Positions 11,837-21,631 of a stretch of 64,000 nucleotides of DNA are shown piece by piece. The stretch lies in contig NC_090735.1 in assembly GCF_036898095.1 (NCBI RefSeq), forward strand, positions 1,546,888 to 1,610,887. Direction: 5' to 3'. The position numbers were made by a program, and so were the translations under genes. Each line of letters starts with the position of its first letter. Position 1 is the first letter of the stretch. The DNA comes from Palaemon carinicauda (Eukaryota > Arthropoda > Malacostraca > Decapoda > Palaemonidae). Below the pieces are notes generated by a model. That model was not told the origin of the DNA. It did no database searches and saw nothing but the letters and a program-made list of their open reading frames with translations.

Positions 11837-12659
11837 TATCTCAAGGGTAGAGGAGGTTGTAAGGCATAAGGCTCTTGCCCCCATTGTTGAGGAGGTTGCT
11901 GCGTGGTAAGAGGCTCCTGCCTCAAGGAAAGAGGAGGTTGCTGCACAGCGCTGGTATCTGGCAACTCCCAACGCGGCAGCTCACGCATGGAGGTAGCTTG
12001 AGGAACCTCAACCTCATACGTCTGGCAGATTGTACTGCGCAGAGGAGGAGGAGCGTTCGCAGGAGGAGGTGTATTAACCTTCTCTGCCTGAAACTCCTGC
12101 ATCAACACCGCAAGCTGAGACTGCATTGTCTGCAGCATAGACCACTAGAGTTTAAGAAAGACAACAACAAACGGAGCTACTGTCCGTTGAGACTGAGGGT
12201 CTAAAACAGCTGGTGCGGCAACAGACAGAGCTACTGCCTGTTGCGATACCACCTTGCCTCTCTGGGAGGTGTGCAGTTGTCGTACTGCAGCAAATCCGAA
12301 CTGACCCAGTGCTAATGGCACCACCTAGGAGTTGGACTTGCGCGGAAGGGACCGACTTGCACTTAAAAGCTGCAAGATTTGGTCCATGGTTTCTGCGAGA
12401 AACCTCTTCCGCAGACGAGGAATAAATGGGCTCTCTCGTCTTTGTGTGGGTGGGGTGATCACGTCGGCTACGTGAGTTGGTTACACCCGAAACCACGGAG
12501 GGAAACGTCTGTTCGTCGATCAAGGCCTGCTGAACCCATAAGTCCTTCGACATTACTTCTCCCCTGGGCTTGGGAGCTTGTAAGAGGTCCCAGACTAGGC
12601 GAACAACTGGCACGAACAGACGAACCCTCGAACGCAACACTGTAACACTTTGCGCTTAT

Positions 12660-13014
12660 CACTGTATCACTTTTGATTTTCTGTTTGCACTTATTTCACT
12701 GAACTCGAAACTTTAAGTGGTTGTACCTGAAACACGCAATTCTATCCTTCATTAAAAGTTAGTAATTGCGAAAACAGTATTACAATGTAACAGAAAAACA
12801 TAATGAAAGATAAATAATTCAGTGGCTGGAAAAGAGATTAAACACTAGATCAAATAAACTACGTTTAAAATCTCTCACCGCATAAAGTCTGAGAACAAGA
12901 ATAAAACTCTAGAAACGTTTACCTTCTTCCCCTAAAGAGACTAGGGAGAAGAGCAAAAACGATAACAACGTTACCCGCTTGAACGAAACGTTTATCCTCC
13001 TCTCTCTCCCTCCG

Positions 13015-13045
<31 letters not shown>

Positions 13046-13944
13046 TGACTTAGCACCTGAGAGAAGAGCCCAATTATATATATCGTTAAAACATATTATT
13101 GTTAAAGGAAAAAAACTGTAAGGTTTCCCAAATAAAAAGTTCCTTTATTAGAATAGAACCATTTAAGCTAAGAAAGAATGAACAAAACGCTAGAATCGGT
13201 TTACTCTTACTGCAACGTGACACCGTGATAGACTCTCTCTATCGTAACGATAGAGCGCAAGTTGAACGTTCTGAACGTCAACAACTGCAGAGACAATACA
13301 AAACGTTAGTTCAACTTTGAAAACAGTACAAGACTATCAAAGAAATTCTTTCAAAAAACATTAAAATAGCATATGTTAACAGGTAAAAACGAAATGACGG
13401 GCTCAAAGTTAATTAACTTCGGTTCCAAGAAAAGACCGCCTACTATTAGGAAAGGTCGAATATAAACAAATATAAAAATTAATTTTAATAAGTTTATAAT
13501 AAAAGGAAGTTAATCAAAGAGGCCTATAAAAGGCGGAGAGATATAAAATAAATCTATAACTTTGTTAAGCAAAATTAAGAGAGTCTATACTCTCTTCGAT
13601 ACCAACACTTCCGTATCTGGCAACTCCCAATGCGGCAGCTCACGCGTGGAGGTAGGTTGAGGAACCTCAACATCATACGTCTGGCAGGGTGGACTGCGCA
13701 GAGGTGGAGTTGAGGTTGCTGCCTCGAGGATGGTGGAGGGAAGGGTCGGCCATTTAAAAGTGAAAGAGAGTTCATACTCTCTTCGTACCAAAATTAAATC
13801 AAATTAATTCCAAAAACTTGCTAAGCTAATGATATAGCTTCCTGAATAGCGAAGGCTAAACTCTAGAGCAAATACATCACCAAATTGTGAGCAATAACTC
13901 CAGAATCAACAGCGTATCCATGTAGGTCTAGCCGGAGGCACGAC
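12660..13944. other. Leader region of element 1 (between right ITR and gag)
   Basis: About 1.3 kb without supported coding capacity, collinear with 36170-37264 of element 3. Contains a (TC)n microsatellite (about 13017-13045), two perfect 8-bp-stem hairpins (13577-13596 and 13764-13783) and a TATAAAAGG string at 13525-13533 on the plus strand. A regulatory role is only a possibility. Confidence 0.6.
13615..13735. repeat. Templated insertion in leader of element 1
   Basis: About 120 bp that interrupts sequence continuous in element 3 (near 37076). It is composed of two patches copied from the element's own gag: one matching about 11955-12045 (ATCTGGCAACTCCCAA...), then one matching about 11750-11785 (GAGTTGAGGTTGCTGCCTCG-like). 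Confidence 0.75.
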
Positions 13945-14098
13945 AGAGGAAAAATTGAGGTGGTGTTGACAAGAAGTACTAGAGTACCTGACCACAGATG
14001 GCGCTGTGGTGTTCACCCCCACCTGTATAGCGATCGCTGGCGTATCCCTACCGTAGATTTCTGTCGGCAACAGAGTTGACAGCTACATGATTATCGGG
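13945..14098. repeat. Right inverted terminal repeat of element 1
   Basis: Reverse complement of 7358-7520. It ends in GATTATCGGGTAAGATTAAT; the rest of the right end (to 14117) is mirrored in the second half of the ICR. Confidence 0.9.
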
Positions 14099-14440
14099 TA
14101 AGATTAATATTGAAAACTATTGATTTCACATTCTACACACTAATATTACAGACTTCAAAATACTAGAGGCAAGTTATATGTATTAGGCCACTAAATAACT
14201 TTACAGGTCTTGTAAACACAGATTGAGGGATACTAAAAAATGATACTTTGTACATCTTATTGCATTCTATTCTAAAAAAAAAAATATTAGTATTAACAAT
14301 TTCAAGCTAATTTTCCCACAATTGTTAAATTAAAAAAAAAAAAAATTAAGTCTAATATAACCTATTTTAGCATCTATCTGAGAAAACCACCCTAACAGTT
14401 TGTATAAAAAGGCTGATATAACAAGCAAACAAATACTCAC

Positions 14441-14571
14441 TGCACTACTATTTCCAATACATGTGGCCTTCCATCCAGAATAATTTCCAGAAGGATCACT
14501 CTGATAAAGCTGGTATCCATGGCGGAGATCCCAACCCATGTAGAGAATGGATACACCAAATGGTCTCTTGC
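14441..14571 (-). CDS. PSMA4: PSMA4 internal coding exon (third visible)
   Basis: Encodes [14 protein letters not shown], then [19 protein letters not shown], then IGNSSA: the stretch around residues 125-168 of proteasome subunit alpha type 4, a structural subunit of the 20S core alpha ring. It is preceded by the acceptor TTTCAG (ending at 14572) and followed by the donor GTGAGT (starting at 14440). The length of 131 nt starts with the last two bases of a Gly codon, exactly completing the G left by the exon ending at 28519, and ends in phase 0. The next exon (expected to begin with an AAxSMLKQ-like stretch) was not found to the left and probably lies outside the window. Identification rests on near identity with animal PSMA4 proteins. 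Confidence 0.95.
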
Positions 14572-14974
14572 CTGAAAGATGAAATTTGTGATGGTACAGT
14601 ACTCACTCATAGCAACATACCAGAATATACCATATAGCAAAAAATATGGTGTTTTTAATAGACAATTTTGGTCAACCAATTAAATACATACACTACTTTG
14701 TAATCAATAACAGCTTATATCACTAATTCCAGCAAATTAGCATATTATTATTATTATTACTAGCTAAGCTAAAACCCTAGGTAGAAAAGCAGAATACTAT
14801 AAGCCCAAGGGCTTCAACAGTGAGGAAAGAAGAAAGGAAATTACATAAAAAGTAATAATTAAAAATCTTTTAAGAGCAGTAACAAGAAGAGATCTTTCAA
14901 ATATACACTATAAAACTATAGACTATAGTCTGACATAATAAAAAATAAAGAAAAACTGCTTTAAAATGAGTTTG
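14572..14974. other. Intron sequence upstream of the third exon
   Basis: Apart from the SINE-like copy at 14744-14945, no gene or repeat is recognised. Only about 400 bp separate the exon from element X. Confidence 0.6.
14744..14945 (-). mobile_element. SINE-like retroposon fragment (i), (TTA)n at left
   Basis: Starts with (TTA)n and CTAGCTAAGCTAAAACCCTA, then AAGCCCAAGGGCTTCAACAG. It is the reverse complement of the 3' part of the copy at 27800-28497 (CCTGGGCTTATAGCATCCTG, then CTAGGGTTGTAGCTTAGC). The family is very common in decapod genomes as far as I recall; the family name is not known to me. Confidence 0.7.
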
Positions 14975-15012
14975 AAATCACAAATTTTAAGTAATTTGTA
15001 TTTTTCCTAACA

Positions 15013-15198
15013 ATACTTACCTCGACCTACTTTCTTAGGAGTATCTGGGATCTCCTCCCAACCAACCAGAGTTTTGTGTAGTTTCCCCTAGTCCCGTTTT
15101 CTATGAGGGGTAACCTCAGGTGGAGTGGAACATGCCCCGAGGCTATCCCCCAGGTCAGAGAGCATGCTTGCTCAGGTCTCGATCTCCAGTAAGTTCTT
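15013..15198. repeat. Left inverted terminal repeat of element X
   Basis: Reverse complement of 27590-27778. Shared blocks include CTACTTTCTTAGGAGT.TCTG, AACCAGAGTTTTGTGTAGTT and GAGCATGCTTGCTCAGGTCT. Confidence 0.88.
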
Positions 15199-15269
15199 GA
15201 TAGATTAGGTATTTATAAATTCCAGCAAGGCACTCGGGGTAGGATGGGCGGGCCATTACCCGAAAGTAG

Positions 15270-15296
15270 TTCGAGGTGAGTGTTGGTTAGGAAAAA
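15270..15296. repeat. ICR of element X, part 1 (interrupted)
   Basis: GAGGTGAGTGTTGGTTAGGA and the following AAAAT are complementary to the left outer end of X (14990-15025). The continuation (ACGAATTACTTAAAATTTGT and onwards) is found only after element 2, at 21811-21865. Confidence 0.8.
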
Positions 15297-15337
15297 TGAT
15301 ATTTTAATTATAAAATAAATTTTTGAATATACTTACC

Positions 15338-15495
15338 CGGTGAATATATAGCTGCAACTCTGTTGCTCGACAGACAAAAACTGTACAAAAAAAAAACTCG
15401 CCAGCGATCGCTACACAGGTTGCGGGTGTGCCCATCAGCGCCAACTGTCGGCCAGATACCAAACTCGATGTAAACAAAGACTCAATTTTCTTCTC
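15338..15495. repeat. Left inverted terminal repeat of element 2
   Basis: Reverse complement of 21632-21790 with only a few differences, mostly the length of a poly(A)/poly(T) run near 15385. Core blocks: GAATATATAGCTGCAACTCT, GCCAGCGATCGCTACACAGG and GATACCAAACTCGATGTAAA. Confidence 0.93.
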
Positions 15496-15540
15496 GTCCC
15501 ATTGCGTCTCTATTGGGGAGGAAGGAAGGGTCATTTAATT

Positions 15541-15632
15541 TATATATTCACCGGGTAAGTATATTCAAAAATTTATTTTATAATTAAAATATCATTTTTA
15601 AATATTTAACTTAGCCGGTGAATATATAGCTG
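15541..15632. repeat. Internal complementary region of element 2
   Basis: The first half is complementary to 15292-15350 (left end), the second half to 21770-21810 (right end). They join at ATCATTTTTAAAT. Same arrangement as in elements 1 and 3. Confidence 0.88.
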
Positions 15633-16032
15633 ATTCACACCCAGGGTGGTGGGTAAAGACCAGTTAAATATGTTTACATCTTATGAGCTAAGAGTTTTTA
15701 TTTCATTTTAGAAGTTATCAAAATAACAAAAACAAAATAAATAGGTACCTGGTAAGGAAGTCGACTTAGACGATTACTCTGCCTTATAAGTACGTCTTCC
15801 TTACGGAGCCTCGCGATCCTCTTAGGATGCTGACAGACCCCTAGGAGCTGGAGTATCAAGGGCTGCAACCCATACAACAGGACCTCATCAAACCCCTAAT
15901 CTGGGCGCTCTCAAGAAATGACTTTGACCACCCGCCAAATCAACCAGGATGCGAAAGGCTTCTTAGCCTTCCGGACAACCCATAAAAACAACATTAAAAA
16001 CATTTCAAGAGACAGATTAAAAGGATATGGAA

Positions 16033-17226
16033 TTAGGGAATTGTAGTGGTTGAGCCCTCACCCACTACTGCACTCGCTGCTACGAATGGTCCCAGTGTGT
16101 AGCAGTTCTCGTAAAGAGACTGGACATCTTTCAAGTAAAAAGACGCGAACACTGACTTGCTTCTCCAATAGGTTGCGTCCATTATACTTCGCAGAGATCT
16201 ATTTTGCTTAAAGGCCACGGAAGTTGCTACAGCTCTAACTTCGTGCGTCTTCACCTTAAGCAAAGTTAGGTCTTCCTCACTCAGATGTGAATGAGCTTCT
16301 CGTATTAACAATCTGATAAAGTATGATAAAGCATTCTTTGACATAGGCAAAGATGGTTTCTTAACTGAACACCATAAAGCTTCAGATTGGCCTCGTAAAG
16401 GTTTGGTACGCTTTAAATAGAACTTAAGAGCTCTAACAGGGCATAAGACTCTTTCTAGTTCATTGCCTACGATCTCCGATAAGCTGGGGATATCGAAAGA
16501 TTTAGGCCAAGGCCGAGAAGGCAGCTCATTTTTGGCTAGAAAACCAAGTTGCAGCGAACAAGTGGCTTTTTCCGACGAAAATCCGATGTTCTTGCTGAAG
16601 GCATGAATCTCACTGACTCTTTTACCCGAGGCTAAGCATACCAGGAAAAGTGTCTTAAGAGTGAGATCTTTCAGGGAGGCTGATTGTAACGGCTCAAACC
16701 TGTCTGACATGAGGTATCTTAGTACCACGTCTAAATTCCATCCAGGGGTAGCCAAACGACGCTCCTTGGTGGTCTCAAAAGACTTAAGGAGGTCTTGCAG
16801 ATCTTTATTGTTGGAAAGATCTAAGCCTCTATGCCGGAAGACCGATGCCAACATGCTTCTGTAGCCCTTGATAGTGGGAGCTGAAAGGGATCGTCCTTTT
16901 CTCAGGTATAAGAGAAAATCAGCTATTTGAGCTACAGAGGTACTGGTCGAGGATACAGAAACTGACTTGCACCAGTCTCGGAAGACTTCCCACTTCGATT
17001 GGTAGACTCTAATGGTAGACGCTCTCCTTGCTCTAGCAATCGCACTGGCTGCCTCCTTCGAAAAGCCTCTAGCTCTCGAGAGTCTTTCGATAGTCTGAAG
17101 GCAGTCAGACGAAGAGCGTGGAGGCTTTGGAGTACCTTCTTTACGTGTGGCTGACGTAGAAGGTCTACCCTTAGAGGAAGACTTCTGGGAACGTCTACTA
17201 GCCATCGAAGTACCTCGGTGAACCAT
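16033..17226 (-). CDS. Tyrosine recombinase (ORF3) of element 2
   Basis: Integrase of a DIRS-type retrotransposon: a site-specific tyrosine recombinase thought to insert a circular cDNA into the genome, leaving no target duplication. About 397 residues from the Met chosen at 17226; the frame is open further upstream to 18462, but there it only overlaps pol in another frame. The core-binding part has RVYQSKWEVFRDWC and SAPTIKGYRSMLASVFRHRG. The catalytic set is complete: Arg in SGKRVSEIHAF, His-x-x-Arg in HEVRAVATSVAF, a Trp in ATYWRSKSVF, and the nucleophilic Tyr in FASFYLKDV. The first 295 nt overlap the end of pol, a usual DIRS arrangement. No stop or frameshift seen. Expression and activity are not shown by the sequence. 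Confidence 0.9.
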   Translation of the reverse strand: MVHRGTSMASRRSQKSSSKGRPSTSATRKEGTPKPPRSSSDCLQTIERLSRARGFSKEAASAIARARRASTIRVYQSKWEVFRDWCKSVSVSSTSTSVAQIADFLLYLRKGRSLSAPTIKGYRSMLASVFRHRGLDLSNNKDLQDLLKSFETTKERRLATPGWNLDVVLRYLMSDRFEPLQSASLKDLTLKTLFLVCLASGKRVSEIHAFSKNIGFSSEKATCSLQLGFLAKNELPSRPWPKSFDIPSLSEIVGNELERVLCPVRALKFYLKRTKPLRGQSEALWCSVKKPSLPMSKNALSYFIRLLIREAHSHLSEEDLTLLKVKTHEVRAVATSVAFKQNRSLRSIMDATYWRSKSVFASFYLKDVQSLYENCYTLGPFVAASAVVGEGSTTTIP

Positions 17227-19079
17227 TCTCTCGCGGGCCAGAGGGGAGCAACTAACGTCAACCTTGTCCCTTCGTGAGAGGCGAACTTCTGCAGTACCTT
17301 GTTGACAATCTTGAACGGTGGGAATGGGTAGAGATCCAGATGTGACCAATCTAGGAGGAAGGCATCTATATGTATTGCTGCTGGGTCCGGGACTGGGGAG
17401 CAATAGATTGGAAGCCTCTTGGTCAGCGAGGTTGCAAAGAGATCTATGGTTGGTTGGCCCCAAGTGGCCCAAAGTCTCTTGCACACATCCTTGTGGAGGG
17501 TCCATTCTGTTGGAATTACTTGCCCTTTCCGACTGAGACAATCTGCTATGACATTCAAGTTGCCTTGGATGAACCTCGTTACTAGGGAGATGTCTTGACC
17601 TTTTGACCAGATGAGCAGGTCCCTTGCGATCTCGTACAACGTCAGTGAGTGGGTACCTCCTTGTTTGGAGATGTACGCCAAGGCCGTGGTGTTGTCTGAG
17701 TTTACTTCCACCACTTTGCCTCGAAGGAGATACTTGAAGCTTTTCAAGGCCAGATGTACTGCCAACAGCTCCTTGCAGTTGATATGCATGTTCCTTTGAC
17801 TCGAGTTCCACAGACCTGAGCCTTCCCGACCGTCCAGTGTCGCGCCCCAGCCCAAGTCCGATGCGTCCGAAAAGAGAACGTGGTTGGGAGTCTGAACACC
17901 CAGGGGAAGACCCTCTCTTAGGTTGATATTGTCCTTCCACCAAGTCAGACAAGACTTTATCTTTTCGGAAATCGGGATCGAGACCGCTTCTAGCGTCTTG
18001 TCCTTTTTCCAGTGAAAAGCTAGATGGTATTGAAGAGGACGGAGGTGTAGTCTTCTTAGTGACACAAATTGTTCCAGGGATGATAGCGTCCCTACCAGAC
18101 TCGTCCACAGCCTGACTGAGCAGCGTTCCTTCTTCAGCATCTTCTGGATGAATAACAGGGCTTGTTCTATTCTGGGGGCCGACGGAAAAGCCCGAAAAGC
18201 TAGACTGTGAATCTCCATCCCTAAATACAGAATAGTTTAGGATGGGACCAGCTGCGACTTTTCCAAATTGACTAGGAGTCCCAATTCCTTGGTCAGATCT
18301 AGAGTCCACTTGAGATCCTTCAGACAGCGACGACTGGAAGAGGCTCTGAGAAGCCAGTCGTCCAAATAAAGGGAGGCTCGGATGTCCGATAAGTGGAGGA
18401 ATTTGGCCACATTCCTCATCAGCCTCGTAAACACGAGAGGAGCTGTGCTTAGGCCAAAGCACAGGGCCCGAAACTGGTAGACCACATTTTCGAAGACGAA
18501 TCTCAGAAAAGGTTGGGAGTCTGAGTGAATGGGGACGTGGAAGTAGGCGTCCCTTAGGTCTAGCGAGACCATCCAGTCTTCCCTTCTGACCGCTGCTAAG
18601 ACTGACTTTGTGGTCTCCATGGAGAACTTCGTCTTTGTGACAAAGACATTCAGAGCACTAACGTCTAGCACCGGTCTCCACCCTCCTGTCTTCTTTGCAA
18701 CTAGGAACAGACGGTTGTAAAATCCCGGTGATGGAAGGTCCGAGACTTTGACCACCGCTCCCTTCTCTAGCAAAAGAGACACTTCCAGTTTCAGGGCTTG
18801 TCTCTTTTCTTCCTCTCTGTACCTGGGAGAGAGATCGATGGGAGACGTAGCTAGAGGGGGTTTGCGTACAAAAGGGATTTTGTACCCCTTCCTGAGTAAC
18901 TTGACAGATTGTGAATCTGCGCCTCTCCTCTCCCAGGCTTGCCAGAAGTTCTTGAGTCTGGCTCCCACTGCTGTCTGAAGTTGCGGGCAGTCAGACTCTG
19001 CCCTTGGAGGACTTGGATCCTTTCCTCTTTCCTCGTTTCCCTTCGGCACGAGCACCTCCTCTGCTGGAGGCTCTGCCAC
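16932..19079 (-). pseudogene. RT-RNase H-methyltransferase-like pol (ORF2) of element 2, one stop
   Basis: Open from Met 19079 except for a single TAA at 18239-18237, where elements 1 and 3 have a Gln codon in the same context (SQLVPSQT). RT domain, first 280 codons: GWRPVLDVSALN, SLDLRDAYFHVPIH (first catalytic Asp), CFGLSTAP and LYLDDWLLRA (intact YxDD). After the stop comes RNase H with the four acidic positions visible: LFSDASDLGWGATL, KELLAVHLAL, NSDNTTALAYI, NVIADCLSR. A further DIRS pol region follows (IDLFATSLTKRLPIYCS, DPAAIHIDAFLLDW, LYPFPPF, LVAPLWPAREW), which in DIRS is described as related to phage Dam-type methyltransferases; a DPPY motif is not recognisable. The start overlaps the gag 3' end by 89 nt. 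Confidence 0.88.
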
Positions 19080-21423
19080 GAAAGGGCGGAATAAAGCGAG
19101 ACGCTGGAGTGTCTATCCTCGGTCTAGCGGATAACGAAGGCAAAGGGGGAGCTTTGCGAGCTGAGGACGCAACAAGATCGTGGGTGTCCTTCTGAACTAA
19201 CGAAGCGGCAATTTCCTTTACCAAGCCTTCAGGGAACAGGCACTTGGAAAGGGGAGCAAAGAGAAGTTCAGATCTCTGGCATGGTGTAACTCCAGCTGAC
19301 AGGAACGAACAGAGAGACTCTCGCTTTTTCAGGACTCCGGACGTAAATGAGGCAGCAAGCTCATTGGACCCATCACGGACGGCCTTGTCCATGCAGGACG
19401 TGATGAGCAAAGAAATATCCTTCTCTGTCGAAGAGATTTTCCTGCTCAGGGCTCCTAAGCACCAGTCTAAAAAGTTAAAGACTTCAAAAGCCCTAAAGAT
19501 CCCTTTAAGAAGGTGGTCCAGGTCCGATGGCGACCAACAAACCTTCGAGCGTCTCATGGCAAGGCGGCGGGGAGAGTCTACAAGACTTGAGAAGTCGCCT
19601 TGGGCAGAGCCAGGAACTCCCAAGCCGAGAACTTCTCCCGTGGCATACCAGACGCTCGATCTAGAAGAGAGTCTAGATGGGGGAAAGGCAAATGCTGTCT
19701 TCCCTAAACTCTTCTTGGATTCTACCCAGTCTCCTAACAGCCGCAAAGCTCTCTTTGATGAGCGTGAGAGGACGAGTTTAGTAAAGGCAGGTGCGGTAGA
19801 AGGCATGCCTAATACAAACTCTGCCGGCGGAGAACGAGGAGCCACAGAAATAAATTGGTCAGGAAACAATTCTTTGAATACAGCCATGACTTTTCTAAAG
19901 TCCAATGACGGCTGAGTTGCCTTGGGCTCGTCCAGTTCTGACTGTTGATCGTCTTGTTGTTCAGCAACATCCTCATCAGATAGTTCCTCATCCGAAAACT
20001 GATGAGGAAACGGCAACGGAGTGGGCAACGTCTGGTTCGCTGAGTCCGGTCGCACTGGTGCATGCGTGACAGAGCCGGACGCAACGTCATGGTACTGCTG
20101 CACAGTCTGTGAACTGTCAAAAACCATGGGAGCGCGAGGACGCACAGCGTCCACCCGAGACTGTTTGGAACGTCTGGGTTGTGCAGTCGAAACCACACCG
20201 GGTTGCGGAGGTTGACGCACCGCGTCAAAACAAGTCACCTCTGATGGTTGTTGAACATCCTGAACGTCAACAACCGCCTCCGAGCGTCGCTTAACGTCAA
20301 CGTGCGGCTGGCAACCCACACTGGGTCGCATCGGTGGAGGAACCACCTCAACTGGTAGACGCGAGAAGGTTACCTCAGCGTCAACAGGACGCACAACCGT
20401 TCGCTTGGAAGGTTGTTGGCCAGAAGGTTCAGCAGCAACCTTCTCCGCATGAAAGTCCTGCATCAAGGACGTAAGCTTGGACTGCATGTCTTGCAGCAAA
20501 GCCCATTTAGGGTCTACGGGAGCAGGTGCGGCAACAGACGGGGTTAGCGACTGAAGCGGTACCGCTTTGCCTCTCTTAGGCGGTGGGCAGTCATCAGATG
20601 ACGGCAACGAGTCCGAACTGACCCAGTGGCTACAGCCGGGACGTTGGACTTGTCCTGAAGGGACCGACTTACGCTTTAAAGGTCGTGAGACCTTGGTCCA
20701 AAGTTTCTTACGAGAAACACCTCCAGACGACGAGGTAAAAATGGGCTCTCTCGTCTTACGTAGGTAAGGGCGATCTTGGGGAGATACGCCTGATACCATG
20801 GAGGGAAAGTCTGTTCGCTGATCAAGGCCTCTCGAATCCATGCGTCGTACGACATTGCTTCTCCCCTGGGCTTGGGAGCTTGCAAGAGGTCCCGGACTAG
20901 GAGGACGACAGGCACGAACAGACGAACCCTCAAGCGCAACACTGTTCACAACACTTTCACTTGGCACTTTATCACTTCCCGCGGCACTTTGGCACTTTAG
21001 CTCCTTAACATCCGCCATGAGTTGATTGCGGTCACTTGCAAGGGACTCAACTCTCTCCCCCAGGGCATGGATAGCACGCATCATGTCAGCCATCGATGGT
21101 TCCTGAGTGCTAGGAGGGGGGTTAGGAACAACCACTACTGGGGAAGGAATAGGTTGTGGGGCCTGAGGAGAGGAAAAATCTATCGACCTAGAAGAACTTC
21201 TCCTAATTCTATCTCTCTCTAGCCTGCGTGTGTACTTTTCAAATTCGATAAAATCGAATTCCGAAAGGCCCACGCATTCCTCACACCGATCTTCCAATTG
21301 ACAGGTTTTACCCCGACAATTGGAACAAACAGTGTGAGGGTCGAGAGAAGCCTTCGGAAGACGCCTAGAACAGTCCCTAGCATTGCATTTTCTAAACTTG
21401 GGAACTTGTGAAAGGTCAGCCAT
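18991..21423 (-). CDS. gag-like ORF1 of element 2
   Basis: Intact long ORF of about 810 residues; the frame also has an upstream Met at 21450, but the Met at 21423 (MADLSQVP) lies just before the Cys-rich domain. The N-terminus has a zinc-binding-like pattern: C-N-A-R-D-C, then LDPHTVCSNCRGKTC, then CEEC. Next is a charged segment, then a predicted amphipathic stretch (MMRAIHALGERVESLASDRN, coiled-coil-like). The middle is long and low in complexity (Pro, Gln, Ser). A conserved helical core follows near residues 650-760 (FEVFNFLDWCLGALSRK, KAVRDGSNELAASF, GVLKKRESLCSFL). The basic RG/GK-rich tail (FRGRASSRGGAR) probably binds RNA. Presumed structural protein of the retrotransposon particle; ORF1 of DIRS elements is poorly characterised. 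The 3' end overlaps pol in another frame. Confidence 0.85.
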   Translation of the reverse strand: MADLSQVPKFRKCNARDCSRRLPKASLDPHTVCSNCRGKTCQLEDRCEECVGLSEFDFIEFEKYTRRLERDRIRRSSSRSIDFSSPQAPQPIPSPVVVVPNPPPSTQEPSMADMMRAIHALGERVESLASDRNQLMADVKELKCQSAAGSDKVPSESVVNSVALEGSSVRACRPPSPGPLASSQAQGRSNVVRRMDSRGLDQRTDFPSMVSGVSPQDRPYLRKTREPIFTSSSGGVSRKKLWTKVSRPLKRKSVPSGQVQRPGCSHWVSSDSLPSSDDCPPPKRGKAVPLQSLTPSVAAPAPVDPKWALLQDMQSKLTSLMQDFHAEKVAAEPSGQQPSKRTVVRPVDAEVTFSRLPVEVVPPPMRPSVGCQPHVDVKRRSEAVVDVQDVQQPSEVTCFDAVRQPPQPGVVSTAQPRRSKQSRVDAVRPRAPMVFDSSQTVQQYHDVASGSVTHAPVRPDSANQTLPTPLPFPHQFSDEELSDEDVAEQQDDQQSELDEPKATQPSLDFRKVMAVFKELFPDQFISVAPRSPPAEFVLGMPSTAPAFTKLVLSRSSKRALRLLGDWVESKKSLGKTAFAFPPSRLSSRSSVWYATGEVLGLGVPGSAQGDFSSLVDSPRRLAMRRSKVCWSPSDLDHLLKGIFRAFEVFNFLDWCLGALSRKISSTEKDISLLITSCMDKAVRDGSNELAASFTSGVLKKRESLCSFLSAGVTPCQRSELLFAPLSKCLFPEGLVKEIAASLVQKDTHDLVASSARKAPPLPSLSARPRIDTPASRFIPPFRGRASSRGGARAEGKRGKRKGSKSSKGRV

Positions 21424-21631
21424 TTTGAATTGGTCAAGGGAAAATTCCAAAAAACGATCTAAGTCATCAACAATGAATCCGATACAAAAGAGTTCAAGGA
21501 TTTATTTGAAGAAAAACCCTGCACAGCGAAAGCTCAAAACCAGAATACCGTATAGTACTTCACCAAAGATGATGTAAAAAACTCCAGGTTTCAACAGCGA
21601 GTAAAGTACGTCTTGTCGACACGTCGACAGA

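Larger units (their letters stand above)
10340..12650 (-). pseudogene. Rearranged gag of element 1
   Basis: Two gag-derived blocks separated by low-complexity sequence. The upstream block (11836-12640) matches element 2 gag around SSVRA, TREPI.SS and MQS.L..LMQ.F.AEK. The downstream block (10345-10694) repeats a later part: VPLQSLTPSV, DVQQPAEVTCCDAVRQPQQP and DSSQTVQQYHDLVSG. It is then fused to the RT tail through the deletion. Between them (11336-11836) is Gln/Glu/Pro-rich repetitive sequence. Frames change repeatedly; no continuous ORF remains. Confidence 0.7.
7316..14117 (-). mobile_element. DIRS-like element 1 (family A, internally deleted copy)
   Basis: About 6.8 kb with the full DIRS layout: inverted terminal repeats (7358-7520 and 13945-14098), an ICR just inside the left (3') repeat (7558-7650), and minus-strand remnants in the order gag, RT tail, RNase H, methyltransferase-like, YR. 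The outer borders are inferred from the ICR, which contains both outer ends in complementary form. There is no target-site duplication, as expected for tyrosine-recombinase integration. It shares with element 3 a roughly 1.7 kb deletion from mid-gag to the RT C-terminus, so it cannot be autonomous. It also carries a tRNA-derived SINE (about 11165-11326) and a patchwork insertion in the leader (13615-13735) that element 3 lacks. Confidence 0.88.

Noticed and set aside
13525..13533. TATA box (TATAAAAGG) as promoter of element 1
   Set aside because: It points along the plus strand, away from the genes, and element 3 has TATAAGAGG at the same place; too weak to call.
17227..18462. The N-terminal 412 codons of the 809-codon frame ending at 16033
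   Set aside because: They overlap pol (RNase H and RT tail) in another frame; only the part after the Met at 17226 matches tyrosine recombinases.
19244..19915. A plus-strand 223-codon frame
   Set aside because: It lies antisense within the intact gag of element 2, without any recognisable motif.
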